The notes: generated by a model not told the origin, from the sequence alone. A stretch of DNA of 64,000 bases from Metellina segmentata (GCA_947359465.1 OX375872.1:125562337-125626336); one strand, 5' to 3'. Positions 11,343 to 22,270 are shown, counted from the stretch's first letter. Made by a program: numbers and translations.

Positions 11343-11615
11343 TTACTTCGTGAATGAAGGCAAAGTATCATGGCAGGATAAAATGATATAAAATTTATTA
11401 AATATTAAAAATAAAATACAATAAAGAATTTGCCAAATATTTTCTTTTTTTTCGTTGCTGTATCCAATTTTAGAAGAAACTTCGACAGTATCTTCCCAAG
11501 ATGACTTTTTTAAACCTCTGTTCTTATGAGCAGGGCACTCCATATTCCAAATAGCAGGCCTTTTATGTATTTCATCAATTAAAAGATCGGTGTCACAGCG
11601 CTCTGCTTCCATCAT
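11343..11615 (-). CDS. MADF/Myb-like DNA-binding ORF of Harbinger element
   Basis: A 90-codon frame on the minus strand, convergent with the nuclease remnant. Residues about 5-52 look like a MADF domain: TDLLIDEIHKRPAIWNMECP, then HKNRGLKKSSWEDTVEVSSK, with the conserved W-N and W residues. PIF/Harbinger elements encode a separate MADF/Myb-like protein that binds DNA and carries the nuclease into the nucleus. After about residue 56 the sequence turns AT-rich and hydrophobic (IWQILYCILFLIFN), which is probably not native, so the protein is likely truncated or frame-shifted relative to the usual 200 or more residues. Whether it is expressed cannot be told. Confidence 0.65.
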   Translation of the reverse strand: MMEAERCDTDLLIDEIHKRPAIWNMECPAHKNRGLKKSSWEDTVEVSSKIGYSNEKKENIWQILYCILFLIFNKFYIILSCHDTLPSFTK

Positions 11616-11649
11616 GAACGACTAATCCCTTTTTCCGGTGTCAGTAAAA

Positions 11650-12105
11650 CGCTTATAAAGAATTTGCTTACATTAAAGAGAAGAGCAAGGTCATTTATGG
11701 CGACAAAAACTAACAGATGAGTCAGGTAACGAGTGTGACTGTGAATGTTCCAGCAAAATAGAATCGAAATCAGGGACATAATGAATGTAATTTCTTCACT
11801 CAGTGGTGATAAAATTGCTCTAAAAATGTCGTAAAATGACCCACAATAGAACTAATCAAAAATCTGGAAACTGAAAATCGACTCTCCATCTTCATGAAAA
11901 TATGATATAAAAATTACATTAAACGTAGTAACATTAATGATAATAATAAGATTGACTGGAGGATTAGAATATGTTGTACGAAAAACAAGGCCAATAAAAC
12001 AACGACTGGAGGATGGCGAGTTCGAATTCAAACAAAGACCGTCGTGTACAAAGTTGGCTCGTGGACGTTAAATTTGTAATGGCCTAAAATGTAATCACGT
12101 TGGCA
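11650..12105. other. Unassigned; weak SINE-like words
   Basis: No gene. At about 12010-12090 phrases such as GGCGAGTTCGAATTCAAACAAAGACCGTCG and a TGGCATGGTGTGG stretch resemble a decayed S2 SINE head and middle. The rest is not recognised. Confidence 0.4.
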
Positions 12106-12107
12106 TG

Positions 12108-12505
12108 GTGTGGAAACTTAAACGGATCGTCGTCGGTATACGTTATCTCAAAACTAAAATTACATACAATTCCCATTTGTTGGAAACTACCTTCAAAACA
12201 CATAATGAATTAATTTGCATCCTATTTTTAATGGTATTAAATACAAAGCAGTAAATTAAGGCAACTACGTACTCTATTCAAGATATATCTTTTCTATAAA
12301 ACGAGATAAATAGTTCTTTTTGTGTTCGTAATAATTATATCTTCGTCAAATGCTTCCAAATTCGTATTGCGAAAATATAGAAGTTAGAATTTAAAAATGA
12401 TTTATTTAAAGAAAATCTCTTTTAAGATATCCAACCAGACTAGAATTTTCCGCAGATTTCAAATCCGTTGAAATTTTCACTGTTTACGATCGCGAATATA
12501 GAAAC
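12108..12505 (+). repeat. R2 unit fragment ending in an R1 arm
   Basis: Collinear with 14015-14330 and 17490-17890 (ACGG..CGTCGTCGGTATACGTTA, GAGATAAATAG, ATCTTCGTCAAATGC, then the R1 words CCGCAGATTTCAAATCCG). No coding. Confidence 0.7.
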
Positions 12506-12843
12506 TTCGAATAGTGAATTAAAAAAGTGCTAACGCCAGTCAAAACGCGTGTCTTGTGAACAGCGTACCATTTCCTATGAATTTCCAGCTTCAGCCGAAG
12601 CGTTCGAATTATCGGTTCCCCTCGGCCCGCGGAAGCAATAAAAACTCCCGATTCAGCAGTTTTCTGCATGAACGCTTTAGTAGAACTTTGTGTATTTTGG
12701 CTACCCGCGTTTTGTGTCAACATCAAACGCGTAGATTTCGCCTCTTGTAAACGGGGCCTTAGATTGTTTTTAGTTCAGCATAATTCTCACGTTTCGTCGT
12801 GGGTTTTAATCAAATTATTGTTGAAACATTCCCAAGTACTTTA

Positions 12844-12872
12844 CCAGAAAATGCATGGGAAGGCGTCTGCTG
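12844..12872. other. 29-bp segment flipped in one arm of the palindrome
   Basis: The 29 bases CCAGAAAATG...CGTCTGCTG occur here and at 17159-17187 in the same orientation, although all flanking sequence in the two arms is in opposite orientation. Their coordinates are exact mirror positions (12844+17187 = 12872+17159). Both copies are flanked by TA on each side. Confidence 0.9.
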
Positions 12873-14284
12873 TAGAATTTTTATCTTTGCACAGTTGTAA
12901 TGTTTTATCCCATAGCACCGATATTATTTGTACCTATTTCTAAAAATTAAATCGAAATACCTAATTTCTTTATTTCAGCATTCAGTTTTGCGAACAAAAT
13001 TTTAAATACTTACTTATTCAAGTTTCTGTGCTTCACAGGTCATTTAAAAAGCCACGATTTCCATGCTATCGATGTTATATTACAATGAGGGAAAAAAATT
13101 CGAATTATTTTACTCTTTAATTGTTAAATACAATTCTAAAAAGTGAATAGCAAAGATTCTGTTATCAATTCTTCCCGATTTATGGAACTGTATTTTCGTT
13201 TCGAATAAGTTTTTATTTTCTAAATTCTATTTCAGGTAATTTAACATAATTTTTAAATCTACCTTTTCAAACAAAGAATGATTTTTCGATACCTTAAACT
13301 AATAAAATTTTTTTATCTATACGTGTTATTTTCCTACTGTATTCACAAACAATATTGCACTTCTGACCTCAAATTAAAATTTTCTGTCTTTACTCTAAAC
13401 CTTATCTTAATTCTCTTCAAGTAATTAGGTGAATTAAGTAGTGTACCTACTTATCCACCAATAAAATACGTAGATGACAGCACACATCAGTCAATTTAAC
13501 TACAATTAAACTATCAGAAACGAAGATTAATCCACCAACTTAATCTCTTTCGGGGCATTTGTAGCACAAATGGAACCACGAATGGTATAACGACTGGAGA
13601 AGATTCCAATAAAAATTTAATTAAAACCCACGTCAAAACGTGAGAATTATACTAAACTAAAAACCATCCAAGAATGACCAAAAAACTGTTTATGTCAAAA
13701 ACCGGAAGATCGCAAAGAGAATTTCTGTCTATAAAATTTAAAAATTTCGATAAAAATAGTAATAACATTAACTTCAAGATTAAAATATAAATTCTACGAA
13801 AATAAGCTCACAGTAAATTAAGTTCAGTAAATCAGGCTAATAAGTTCATTTTCAAAAATCATATCGAGTGCCATTTAACACAGTATGTGAAAAACGAATG
13901 AAAATTGAAACTTATTTTTCACATTTCACGTTAAAGACATTAAAAAAATAACTTCGAATTGAATGTTTAAATTTATCTTTATTTTAAAGACATTTGCCAC
14001 GCGTCAAAAATTAAACGGACCGTTGTCGGTATACGTTACCTCAGAAATAAAATTACTTACTATCCTCTGTGCTGTAAATCCTTCAAAAAATCACTTCCGA
14101 TTAAATATTCATCCTATTTTAATTTGCTATTTATATAAATATATTATCTATAAATCGAGATAAATAGCTCTTGTGTTCGTAATCAATATCTTCGTCAAAT
14201 GCGGCTAAATTCGTATTGCGAAAATATAAAACTAACAATTGAAAAATTATTCATTTAAAGGAAATCTCATTTAAGGTAAAATCT

Positions 14285-14725
14285 CATTTAAGGTGTAAAA
14301 TTTTCCGCAAATTTGAAATTTTTAATCTGTTACTAACGAGCGTGAAGATATAAATTTGGACTAGACAATTTATAAACCTTTTTGTTTTGATTACAATTGA
14401 CTTAATCTTAACTTAATCAATCTTTGACTTAAAATCCCATTTAAGATATTGATTTGGTGTAAAGTTGTCCGCAGGTTTAAAATTCGTTGAAATTTTTAAT
14501 CAATCTTTACGAGCGCGAAGTTATAAACTTGGACTAGACAATTAAGAAACCTTTTTGTTTTGATCAAAGTTGACTTAATCTTAACTTAATCAATCTTTGA
14601 CTTAAAATCACATTTAAGATATGAAATCTAAGGTAAAATTTTCTGTAGATTTCAAATCCGTTAACATTTTTACTGTATCTTAAATGAGCGCGAAGATATA
14701 AAACTTGGATTGGAGAATAAAAGAG
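14285..14725 (+). repeat. Tandem R1-arm repeats, about 165-bp period, three copies
   Basis: Three head-to-tail degenerate copies begin near 14285, 14445 and 14610, each running from CATTTAAG through GTGTAAAATTTTCCGCA and GCGCGAAGATATAAA to TTGGACTAGACAAT and GACTTAATCTTAACTTAATC. They sit in the spacer of the large inverted repeat. Confidence 0.7.
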
Positions 14726-14907
14726 CTTTTATATAAAATTAACAACGATTGTCGTTTGTTCTAGTGGCAATCAACGACAGGAAAACGGATATTCTGTCGT
14801 GTTGTGAGTAGATCGTACTGTGTGCAAGCTTCCATACTCTTCTTCATGCCACTAAAAGAATTTATGGTACGTCATTTTATCGTAATCGATGTGTGTGCAA
14901 GTACCCT
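14726..14907. other. Unassigned spacer of the inverted repeat
   Basis: Short unassigned stretch with the words GTCGTTTGTTCTAGTGGC and ATTCTGTCGTGTTGTGAG. No gene is seen. Confidence 0.4.
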
Positions 14908-15560
14908 AAAGCTTCGCTTTCCTAAGAAAGTGTAGCCGTTATCTAACAGCCGTCATTTAGCCGCGGGCATAACTAGACGGCCGTCTGTGTGTCCAGAGGT
15001 GTCAACTTAGACGGAGAGAATACGTTGGAGAATGGGCAACACAGACGGCTGTCGTGTTTTATTTTATTCGAGAAACAAAACTGCTTTTTTATTCTCTAGT
15101 CGAAAGTTTCTAACTTCAAGTTCGTTGAAGTAAAGTGAAAATTTCAACAGATTTCAAATCAGTGTAAATTTCTACGCCAGATCGATATCAAAAACAGTTT
15201 TATTATTCAATTATTTACCATTAGATTATTTAATTATTTATTAAACAATAAATGATTTATTTAAAGAAAATCACATTTAAGGTATTGTTCTGGTGTAAAA
15301 TTTCCCGCAGATTTCAAATCCGTTCAAATTTTCATTCTGTGTTTAACGATCCCGATTTTACAAAAACGAACTAATCAATGGCAGTCAAAAATGTTTGTTT
15401 GTTTAGCTCCGCTCGAATTGTTCGGCGAGGAAATGAAATCTTGCAGCTACAAGAGAAAAAACATTCCCCAACAGTTTCGAGACTGCTCAGGGAAATGGCG
15501 GCTCCGATAGTACTTGCACAAACGTAAAGATATTTAATCGCGCGTTGCTTGTACACTATA
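14908..15560 (-). repeat. R1 foldback repeat, copy 2
   Basis: Reverse-oriented relative of 6852-7500 and 21240-21948: end word CCTAAGAAAGTGTAGCCG at about 14911, the AGACGGCTGTCGTG block, then the foldback core at about 15120-15370, then CCCCAACAGTTTCGAGACTG. A C-rich run (C9TC6) follows at about 15570. Confidence 0.7.
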
Positions 15561-17209
15561 GACGACTGTCCCCCCCCCTCCCCCCGAGATACAAAACAAA
15601 AAGACTTTTATTCCCTTGTCCAATTTTATATTTTCGCGCTCGTTAAAGATAGAATAAAAATTTCAACAGATTTGAAATCTGCGGAAAATTTTAAACCACA
15701 GATCGATACCTTAAATGTGATTTTCTTTAAATAAATAAATTTTTCAACTGTAACTTTTACATTTTCGCTATACGAATTTAGCCGCATTTGACGAAGATAT
15801 TGATTACGAACACAAAAAGGGCTATTTATCTCGATTTATAGAAAAGATCTAACTTGAATGGAGTACTTAGTTGTCTTAATTTACTGCTTTATATAAATAG
15901 CAGCTAAAAATAGGATGAATATTTAATTGTATTCGATGTAAGAGTTTATACATCAAAAGGGGATAGTAGGTAATTTTATTTCTTAGATAATGTATACCGA
16001 CAACGGTCCGTTTAATTTTTCATGCCTGACAAATGTCTTTTCAATAAAGCTAAATTTAAACATTCATTTCGAAGTTATTTTTTTAATGTCTTTAACATGA
16101 AATGGTGAAAAATAAGATTCAGTTTTCATTCATTTTTCACATCCCGTGTTAAATTGAACTCGATAGGGTGTTTGAAAATGAACTTATTAGCCTGATTTAC
16201 TGAACTTAATTTACTGTGTGCTTATTTTCGTAGAATTTATATTTTAATCTTTAAGTTAATGTTATTACTATTTTTATCGAAATTTTTAAACTATGCAGAC
16301 AGAAATTATCTTTGCGATCTTCCGGTATTTGACATAAACAGTTTTTTTGGCCATTCTTAGATTGTTTTTAGTTTAGCATAATTCTCACGTTTTGACGTGG
16401 GTTTTAATAAAATTTTTATTGGAATCTTCTCCAGTCGTTATACCATTCGTGGTTCCATTTGTGCTACAAATGCCCCGAAAGAGATAAGGTTGATGGATTA
16501 ATCTTCGTTTCGGATAGTTTAATTGTGGTTAAATTGACTGATGTGTGCTGTCATCTACGTATTTCATTGGTGGGTAAGTAGGTACACTACTTAATAAACC
16601 TAATTTACTTGAAGAAAATTAAGATAAGGTTTAGAGTAAACACAGAAAATTTAATTTGAGGTCAGAAGTGCAATATTGTTTGTGAATACAATAGGAAAAT
16701 AACACGTACAGGTCTAAAAATTATATTAGTTTAAGGTATCAAAAAATCATTCTTTGTTTTAAAAGGTAGATAAAAAATTATGTTAAATTACCTAAAATGG
16801 AATTTAGAAAATAAAAACTTATTCAAAACGAAAGTAACAGTTCCATTAGTTGGGAAGAACTGATAACAGGGTCTTTGCTATTCACTTTTTAGAATTGTAT
16901 TTAATAATTAAAGAGTAAAATAATTCGAATTTCCCCCCCTCTTATAGTAATATAGCATCGATAACATGGAAATCGTGGTTTTTTTAAATGACCTGTGAAA
17001 CACAGAAACTTGAATAAGTAAGTATTTAAAATTTTGTTCGCAAAACTGAATGTTGAAATAAAGAAATTAGGTATTTCGATTTAATTTTTAGAAATAGGTA
17101 CAAATAAGATCGGTGCTGCGGGATAAAACATTACAACTGTGCAAAGATAAAAATTCTACCAGAAAATGCATGGGAAGGCGTCTGCTGTAAAGTACTGGGG
17201 AATGTTTCA

Positions 17210-17890
17210 ACAATAATTTGATTAAAACCCACGACGAAACGTGAGAATTATGCTGAACTAAAAACAATCTAAGAATGAACAAAAAACAGTTTGTGTCAAA
17301 AACAGGAAGATCGCAAAGATAATTTATGTCTATAATATAAAAGTTTCGATAAAAATAGTGTAATAATTTTAAGATACAAAAAATATATAAAGTTTAAAAT
17401 ATAAATAACTTCAAGATTAAAACATATAAAATAATTTCAAAATTGAATGTTTCAATTTAGCTTTATTTAAAGACATTTTACACACATGGAAAATTAAACG
17501 GACCGTTGTCTGTATACGTTATCTAAGAAATAAAATTAACCACTATCCCCTTTGTTATATAAACTCTTACATCGAATACAATTAAATATTTATCCTATTT
17601 TTAGCTGCTATTTATATAAAGCAGTAAATTAAGACTACTAAGTACTCCATTTAAGTTATATTGTTTCTATAAATCGAGATAAATAGCCCTTTTTGTGTTC
17701 GTAATCAATATCTTCGTCAAATGCGGCTAAATTCGTATAGCAAAAATGTAAAAGTTACAGTTGAAAAATTTATCTATTTAAAGAAAATCACATTTAAGGT
17801 ATCGATCTGTGGTGTAAAATTTTCCGCAGATTTCAAAACCGTTGATATGTTTACTCTATTTTTAACTATTGCGAAGATAGGAATTTGGAC
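17210..17890 (+). repeat. R2 unit, third long copy
   Basis: Direct repeat of 13610-14330 and inverted relative of 15640-16430. It starts in AAAACCCACG.CGAAACGTGAGAATT, passes ATTAAACGGACCGTTGTC, and ends in an R1 arm (CCGCAGATTTCAAAACCG). Non-coding. Confidence 0.75.
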
Positions 17891-17974
17891 TTTAAAATAA
17901 ACAAGAAATAAACGCCAGACAAAATTTTTTTAATTGTTCATTTCGCTTCGCTGGAATCATTTTTGTTAAGGAAA

Positions 17975-18065
17975 TGAAGGTAAGGTAAGGTGAGGTAATT
18001 TTAATTAACTTCGTACTAGAGCAACACAACGGGCTATGCTCAGGAATTGGAAGGAAAAAAAAGGT
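17975..18065 (-). repeat. SINE tail fragment
   Basis: Carries TTAACTTCGTACTAGAGCAACACAACGGGCTA, which is the 3' tail of the S1/S2 SINEs read in reverse, preceded by an AAGGT repeat. The head is missing. Confidence 0.65.
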
Positions 18066-18099
18066 GATCTCTTCACACTGTTACCATTTTAGCGAAAAC

Positions 18100-18282
18100 T
18101 ACTAATAACTAAATGCCAATAAATTAATTATATGTTCTAGATAAAATTTTAAAATTTGGGCTTCGCACAAAACTAGGTCTACCTGTTTACCAAATTTTAT
18201 TACTGTAAGTCCTATAGATGCGTCTGGACACAACACACACACAGAACACACTCAGACATACTTTCTTTAATAATAGTAGAGC
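18100..18282 (-). mobile_element. Helitron-type 5' end fragment (tentative)
   Basis: Read on the minus strand it begins CTCTACTATTATTAAAG and continues with words shared with the 5' end of the Helitron at 29374 (a GTGTGT stretch, then ACTTACAGTAATAAAATTTGG, then TTTAAAATTTTATCTAGAACA). The first base pair differs from TC. No 3' end identified. Confidence 0.45.
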
Positions 18283-18294
18283 TTGTAGATATGT

Positions 18295-18675
18295 TATTTA
18301 CGAGTTAGATTTTAATGATTTATTTATTTCCTGCAAAATATTAGACATGGGTAATATCTTGGAGGTATATGTATACTTCGACCAACTTTCCTTAAATATT
18401 TGATTGAATACGTTCTGATTTGTGGAATTGTTTCATGAAAATAAATAAAACATAAAAAACAAGATTTTTAAGTAGGGTGTAAGCTTCATATTTTAAAATG
18501 ACCGAAATTTCATTTTTGTTTGTATTCATGTGTTCCAACACTTACACACAGTACTTTAAATATTGCATATATATTATTTCGGAGTGAAATTTTAATGAAT
18601 TAATCGTTTTCTGCAAAATATCACTTGACAGGGATAATTTCTTGGAGGTATATGTATATTTCGAACAGTTTATTT
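18295..18675 (+). repeat. Local duplication, about 285-bp period
   Basis: The stretch TGCAAAATATTAGACATGGG...CTTGGAGGTATATGTATACTTCGA at about 18325-18385 recurs at about 18612-18668 with changes (CACTTGACAGGGATAATTTCTTGGAGGTATATG). Copies are partial and AT-rich. No gene. Confidence 0.65.
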
Positions 18676-18689
18676 TCGGGCAGGTAGTC

Positions 18690-19670
18690 GTCCTCCTTTT
18701 GCTCAAGTCCATTACACGAAGAAAGCGCGTCTGCTATTCATCATAAGATCTGGGAGCTATCTCTGTCTGTGCTTCCCGTTTCAGCCTTTCGCCACGAAGA
18801 GGCCATAAGATAGGACTTTGAGACTTACAAGATATTTCTAGACGTAAAAGCATATTCATTATTAATCTTGTTATATATGACTCCAAGTTGGCGACCTCAT
18901 ATGAATACTTCACAAACTTGGCAAGTTTGGGAGACCACACCATTTCATGATTGAGTGGGATTTTTCGAAACAATTTCAAAGAAATTCAAAACGATAAAGG
19001 AAAATTCGTTGTGGTTGGCATCTTTATATTCCTAACGGAAACTAAGAATGCATACAGTTGGTTAGGAAAATAAGGGGTTTCAAATTTTCGCAGGTATTTG
19101 GAGAACTAAACAAAGTTATTTGGATGTACGGGAAAACTTGAAACTAAGAAGTGCCATGCAAAACGCTTCGGAAAAGGCACAATTCTGCGATGCAGAAAAT
19201 GAATGCTATTTGAAATACTTGATTTTTCACACCCAGAGTAGAATTATTTCCTTTTAATACTGTGGATTCTAGGTATTGTAAATTTGAAACAAGAATTAAC
19301 GGAGTTGCTAAGCATTGAAACCCCTTCGTGACTGACTCACCCTGTATTTTTGTCTTGACAGGTCTCAATTATAGTATTTTAATGAGGTACTAGTTCCGAA
19401 TCTCACCAACATTCAATAAGAATAATTTTAAATGTGTACAGGGATAATGTAAAACCGTACTCTTATGCTTAATGGTTACTTCCTCACAGTATGATACGAG
19501 TAGCATATTTGTCACTCATTCGGGCTGACAAAGAGGGCACCCAGGATATCAATCTGAAGGGGCTACATCTTTATTGATCGTTCTTTATTTAAAGGGCTAT
19601 TTTAAAATTTCTTTGGAATACAGACTAGTTTTAGAGTGTTACTAGAGAGTAGTTTAGAGTGTGTTATCTT
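18690..19670. other. Unassigned; possible transposon end at 19349
   Basis: No recognised gene; ORFs at 18734-18979 and 19144-19368 (minus) match nothing I know. At 19071 AGGGGTTTCAA and at about 19314 TTGAAACCCCTTCGTGAC form an inverted pair, followed by TGACTCACCCTGTA, a terminus-like sequence. The opposite terminus was not found. Confidence 0.35.
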
Positions 19671-19674
19671 AAGA

Positions 19675-20018
19675 CTACTTTCAGAGTGCGTTGCCAAGAG
19701 ACAAGTTTTGATGTATGTTACTTACAGACCAGTTTTAACCCTCCAAGTGGTTTTTTGACGAGATATCTCGAACATCAACATCTGACGAATTTTGACGATG
19801 ACGGGAGACCTTGTCAACCAGATAGTGTTGATATTTTATGATGATTTGATCAAGATCTGCTCTATTTTTTTCTGATGAGATATATCTTCCATCAAGATTT
19901 GGTCAGCTTTGCACGTTTTTTCGAGATACTTCATCGAGACAACCATTAGGAAGGTCAAAACTTGTCTCTAGCTTTTACACGCACCAAACGTAGCCTTAGG
20001 TAACGCACTCTGAAAATT
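19675..20018. repeat. Short inverted-repeat element, about 340 bp
   Basis: The left end (TTTCAGAGTGCGTTGCC, then AGACAAGTTTTGA) is mirrored on the right (TCAAAACTTGTCTC...GTAACGCACTCTGAAAA). The right arm has an extra internal segment. Palindromic ends and no ORF suit a MITE, but no TSD could be defined. Confidence 0.55.
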
Positions 20019-20029
20019 TAGCCGGATCT

Positions 20030-20265
20030 TTCCCTTCGGGTTTGATCTCGGACCGTCCCAATAGCCCGTTGTGTGGCTCCAGTGTGACGTTAATTAAAAT
20101 ACTTACCTACGTACCTGAATTTTTTTTAATTAATGGCGGTAATTGGTAATTTTTAGTTAACGTCGTACTAGAGCAACACAACGGGCTATTGACGACGGTC
20201 CGGGATCAATCCCCCAAGGGTAAGATTCGAGGACAATACCACGATTTTGAACCACGGTCAGATGA
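20030..20265. repeat. Two SINE tail fragments in opposite orientation
   Basis: 20030-20105 (+) and 20148-20265 (-) each hold the SINE tail (AGCCCGTTGTG..GCTC.AGT.CGACGTTAA). Together they form a small inverted pair around about 20125. Confidence 0.75.
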
Positions 20266-20267
20266 CG

Positions 20268-20530
20268 AAGAAAACATTGGAATATGTGTTTCTACAAGAC
20301 TGTCATTAAAATGTTCAGTTTCTTTACTTCAAAATTTTCAATTTCTCGAAAGAAAACATCGGATTATGTGTTTAGGCCAGATTATCTTGAAAACCCTATT
20401 GAGAAAATGTTCAGTTTTTAATTCCTAGAAAGAAACCATCGGAATATGGGTTTCGACAAGATTGTCATGGAAAAAAAAACCCTGTTAAGAAAATGTTCAG
20501 TTTCTTTATTGAAAATTTTTTAATTTCTTG
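20268..20530 (+). repeat. Degenerate tandem repeat, about 85-100-bp period, three copies
   Basis: Copies begin with GAA(A)GAAAACATCGGA(A/T)TATG near 20270, 20350 and 20432, each followed by a variant of GACTGTCATTAAAA and by AAAATGTTCAGTTT(C/T)T. No coding. Confidence 0.7.
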
Positions 20531-20718
20531 ACGAGATCACCGTTTTTTCTTTCGTACATTGACCATATTCAACCCGAATTTGATCGATTTATTTCGTATC
20601 TGAGTTTATATTTCTATTAATATTTCTACTAAAATAGACTTTTTGTTACTGTTTTCAAAAGTTTATGATACCAATACTACTATTTCACAAGTGCTTTGTT
20701 CTGTCTTTTATTTTTCAG

Positions 20719-20925
20719 ATGTCAGGTATGACCAGACGCATCAGAGTGGTAGGGATTCTGGAGCTTGTTATCCCTGCAGACGGACACGTTTGCTGCATCT
20801 GCCATGATACACGTCGACTAAATTTGTAGTATTGTTCTGCATGCACTCATATATTCCACTACGTCTGTATAATAAAGTGGCTATCTGTGAATAATACTTG
20901 CCCATTATGTCGAGGAATCGTATAA
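20719..20925 (+). pseudogene. RING-H2 zinc-finger exon or fragment, one internal TAG
   Basis: An ATG at 20719 opens a 68-codon frame to a TAA at 20923-20925. It contains a textbook RING-H2 ligand set: C-x2-C (CCIC at 20791-20802), then after 13 residues C-x-H-x2-H-x2-C (CTHIFHYVC), then C-x2-C (CPLCRGIV). A single in-frame TAG at 20827-20829 lies between the second and third ligands. RING-H2 domains bind two zinc ions and recruit E2 enzymes for ubiquitin transfer. A pyrimidine-rich TTTTATTTTTCAG directly precedes the ATG, so this may be an exon entered from an intron rather than a true start. It could be a decaying host exon, a retrocopy, or a gene carried by a transposon. The domain call is firm; gene status is not. 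The frame was found by translation, as the stop splits it into short pieces. Confidence 0.72.
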
Positions 20926-20942
20926 ATTAAAAACAAATATAA

Positions 20943-21234
20943 TCTCTAATATTATAAAAGGAATTGTTTGTCTGTTTGTTTGTTTGTTTCTTGAACACAA
21001 ATTCCTGACGAATCAATGGCACTTACAGTAATGGGAATTGGCACACAGGTAGTGCAAATTTTTCGCAATTTTAGGGTCGAGGCGAATTTTAAAATTCAAT
21101 CTAGAATATTTTAAAATGAATTTAATAGTTTTTTCACCATTATCATTCTTTCGTGGCAATTCCAAGGATGAAGAAACATCAAAATTTAGACTTTTCGCCC
21201 TAACATGTCGCATTGACGTCAGCCTTGGAACTAG
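20943..21234 (+). mobile_element. Short non-autonomous Helitron
   Basis: Begins TCTCTAATATTATAAAAGG after an A and ends CTAG (21231-21234) before a T, matching A^T Helitron insertion. Internal words (GAATCAATGGCACTTACA, GCGAATTTTAAAATTCAATC) are shared with 59760-60092. It has no ORF of note. The hairpin expected near the 3' end is weak. Confidence 0.6.
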
Positions 21235-21239
21235 TTTTT

Positions 21240-21948
21240 TTCATCTCATGGGAGAGAACAAATTCGAATGACTTTCGTTTGTCTTGAGATTAATTCATTT
21301 TGATTTCCTGCAAAACGGATTCCAGTAAAGGAAGCAGATTGCATTTTCTGCCCTTCGCATTAAAACAAAAATAAAAACAGATTTCCATTTTGGGGGAACG
21401 TTTTTTTTCTTGTAGCGGCAAGATTTCATTTAATGGGCCAAACGATTCAAGCGAAGAGGAGAAAAATAAATAAACATTTTTGACTGCCATTGATTAATTC
21501 GTTTTTATAACATCGGGATCGTTAAACACAGAATTAAAATTTCAACGGATTTGAAATCTGCGGAAAATTTGACACCAGATCGATACCTTAAATGTGATTT
21601 TCTTTAAATAAATAATTAATTATTTAATAAATAATTAAACAATCAAATGGTAAATAATTGAATAATAAAGTTGTTTTTGATATCGATCTGGCGTAGAAAT
21701 TTACGCTGATTTGAAATCTGTTGAAATTTTCCCTCTATCTTCAACGATCCCGAAGTTAGAAACTTTGAACTAGAGAATAAAAAACCACTTTGTTTTATTT
21801 CTCGAATAAAATAAACCACGACAGGCGTCTGTATTGCCCATTTTACTCTCACAAACAACGCTCTCCAGGAAACCAACTCCATCTGTTAGTATAAACAACG
21901 TTTTAGTGACGTCACCCACAGCTACATCACGGCTACGCTTTCTTAGGA
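21240..21948 (+). repeat. R1 foldback repeat, copy 3
   Basis: Full relative of 6852-7500 with the same foldback core (about 21515-21760). Its right end is GGCTACGCTTTCTTAGGA, the inverse of the CCTAAGAAAGCG.AGCC end of copy 1, so the family has terminal inverted repeats. The last 13 bases (21936-21948) became the TSD of the SINE inserted next to it. Confidence 0.75.
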
Positions 21949-22270
21949 TAAATAATTGGTAATTTTTAGTTAACGTCGTACTAGAGCAACACAACAGGCT
22001 ATTGACGACGGTCCGGGATCAGTCCCTTAAGGGAAAGATCCGAGGACAACACCTCGTAATTTTGAACCACGGTCAGATGACGAAGTAACACCTGAGCTGG
22101 CACCCCACTCTCCAAACTTCCACGCCAACCCAACGTGAGGACTTTCGGCCACGACAGATTTAAGGTGCACCAGCCGCCTCTACACCATACGTTTACAAAC
22201 ATCCATGCCCGAACCCGGAACCTTCCGATCTAGAGGCTAACACCTTAACCACTATACCGGTTGGTCGGCG
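21949..22270 (-). mobile_element. S1 SINE with 13-bp TSD
   Basis: tRNA-derived SINE on the minus strand: head CCGGTATAGTGGTTAAGGTG, then body AGTGGGGTGCCAGCTCAGGTG and tail CGACGTTAACTAAAA. The B box is damaged here (the GGTTCGAATCC part is missing from the head). The TSD CGCTTTCTTAGGA is at 21936-21948 and 22271-22283, showing insertion into the end of an R1 element. Confidence 0.9.

Larger units (their letters stand above)
12761..17270. repeat. Large inverted repeat, arms about 1.5 kb
   Basis: The left arm 12761-14320 is mirrored by the right arm 15660-17270, separated by about 1.3 kb. Mirrored anchor pairs keep a nearly constant coordinate sum (12761/17270, 13571/16457, 14016/16010; sums about 30026-30031, falling to about 29988 near the inner end), so the arms are collinear with few indels. 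By eye the outer parts match at about 95%. ORFs occurring in both arms (for example MNALVELCVFW... versus the minus-strand frame at 17282) are low-complexity and not protein-like. See the separate entry for a 29-bp segment that is not inverted. Confidence 0.85.
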
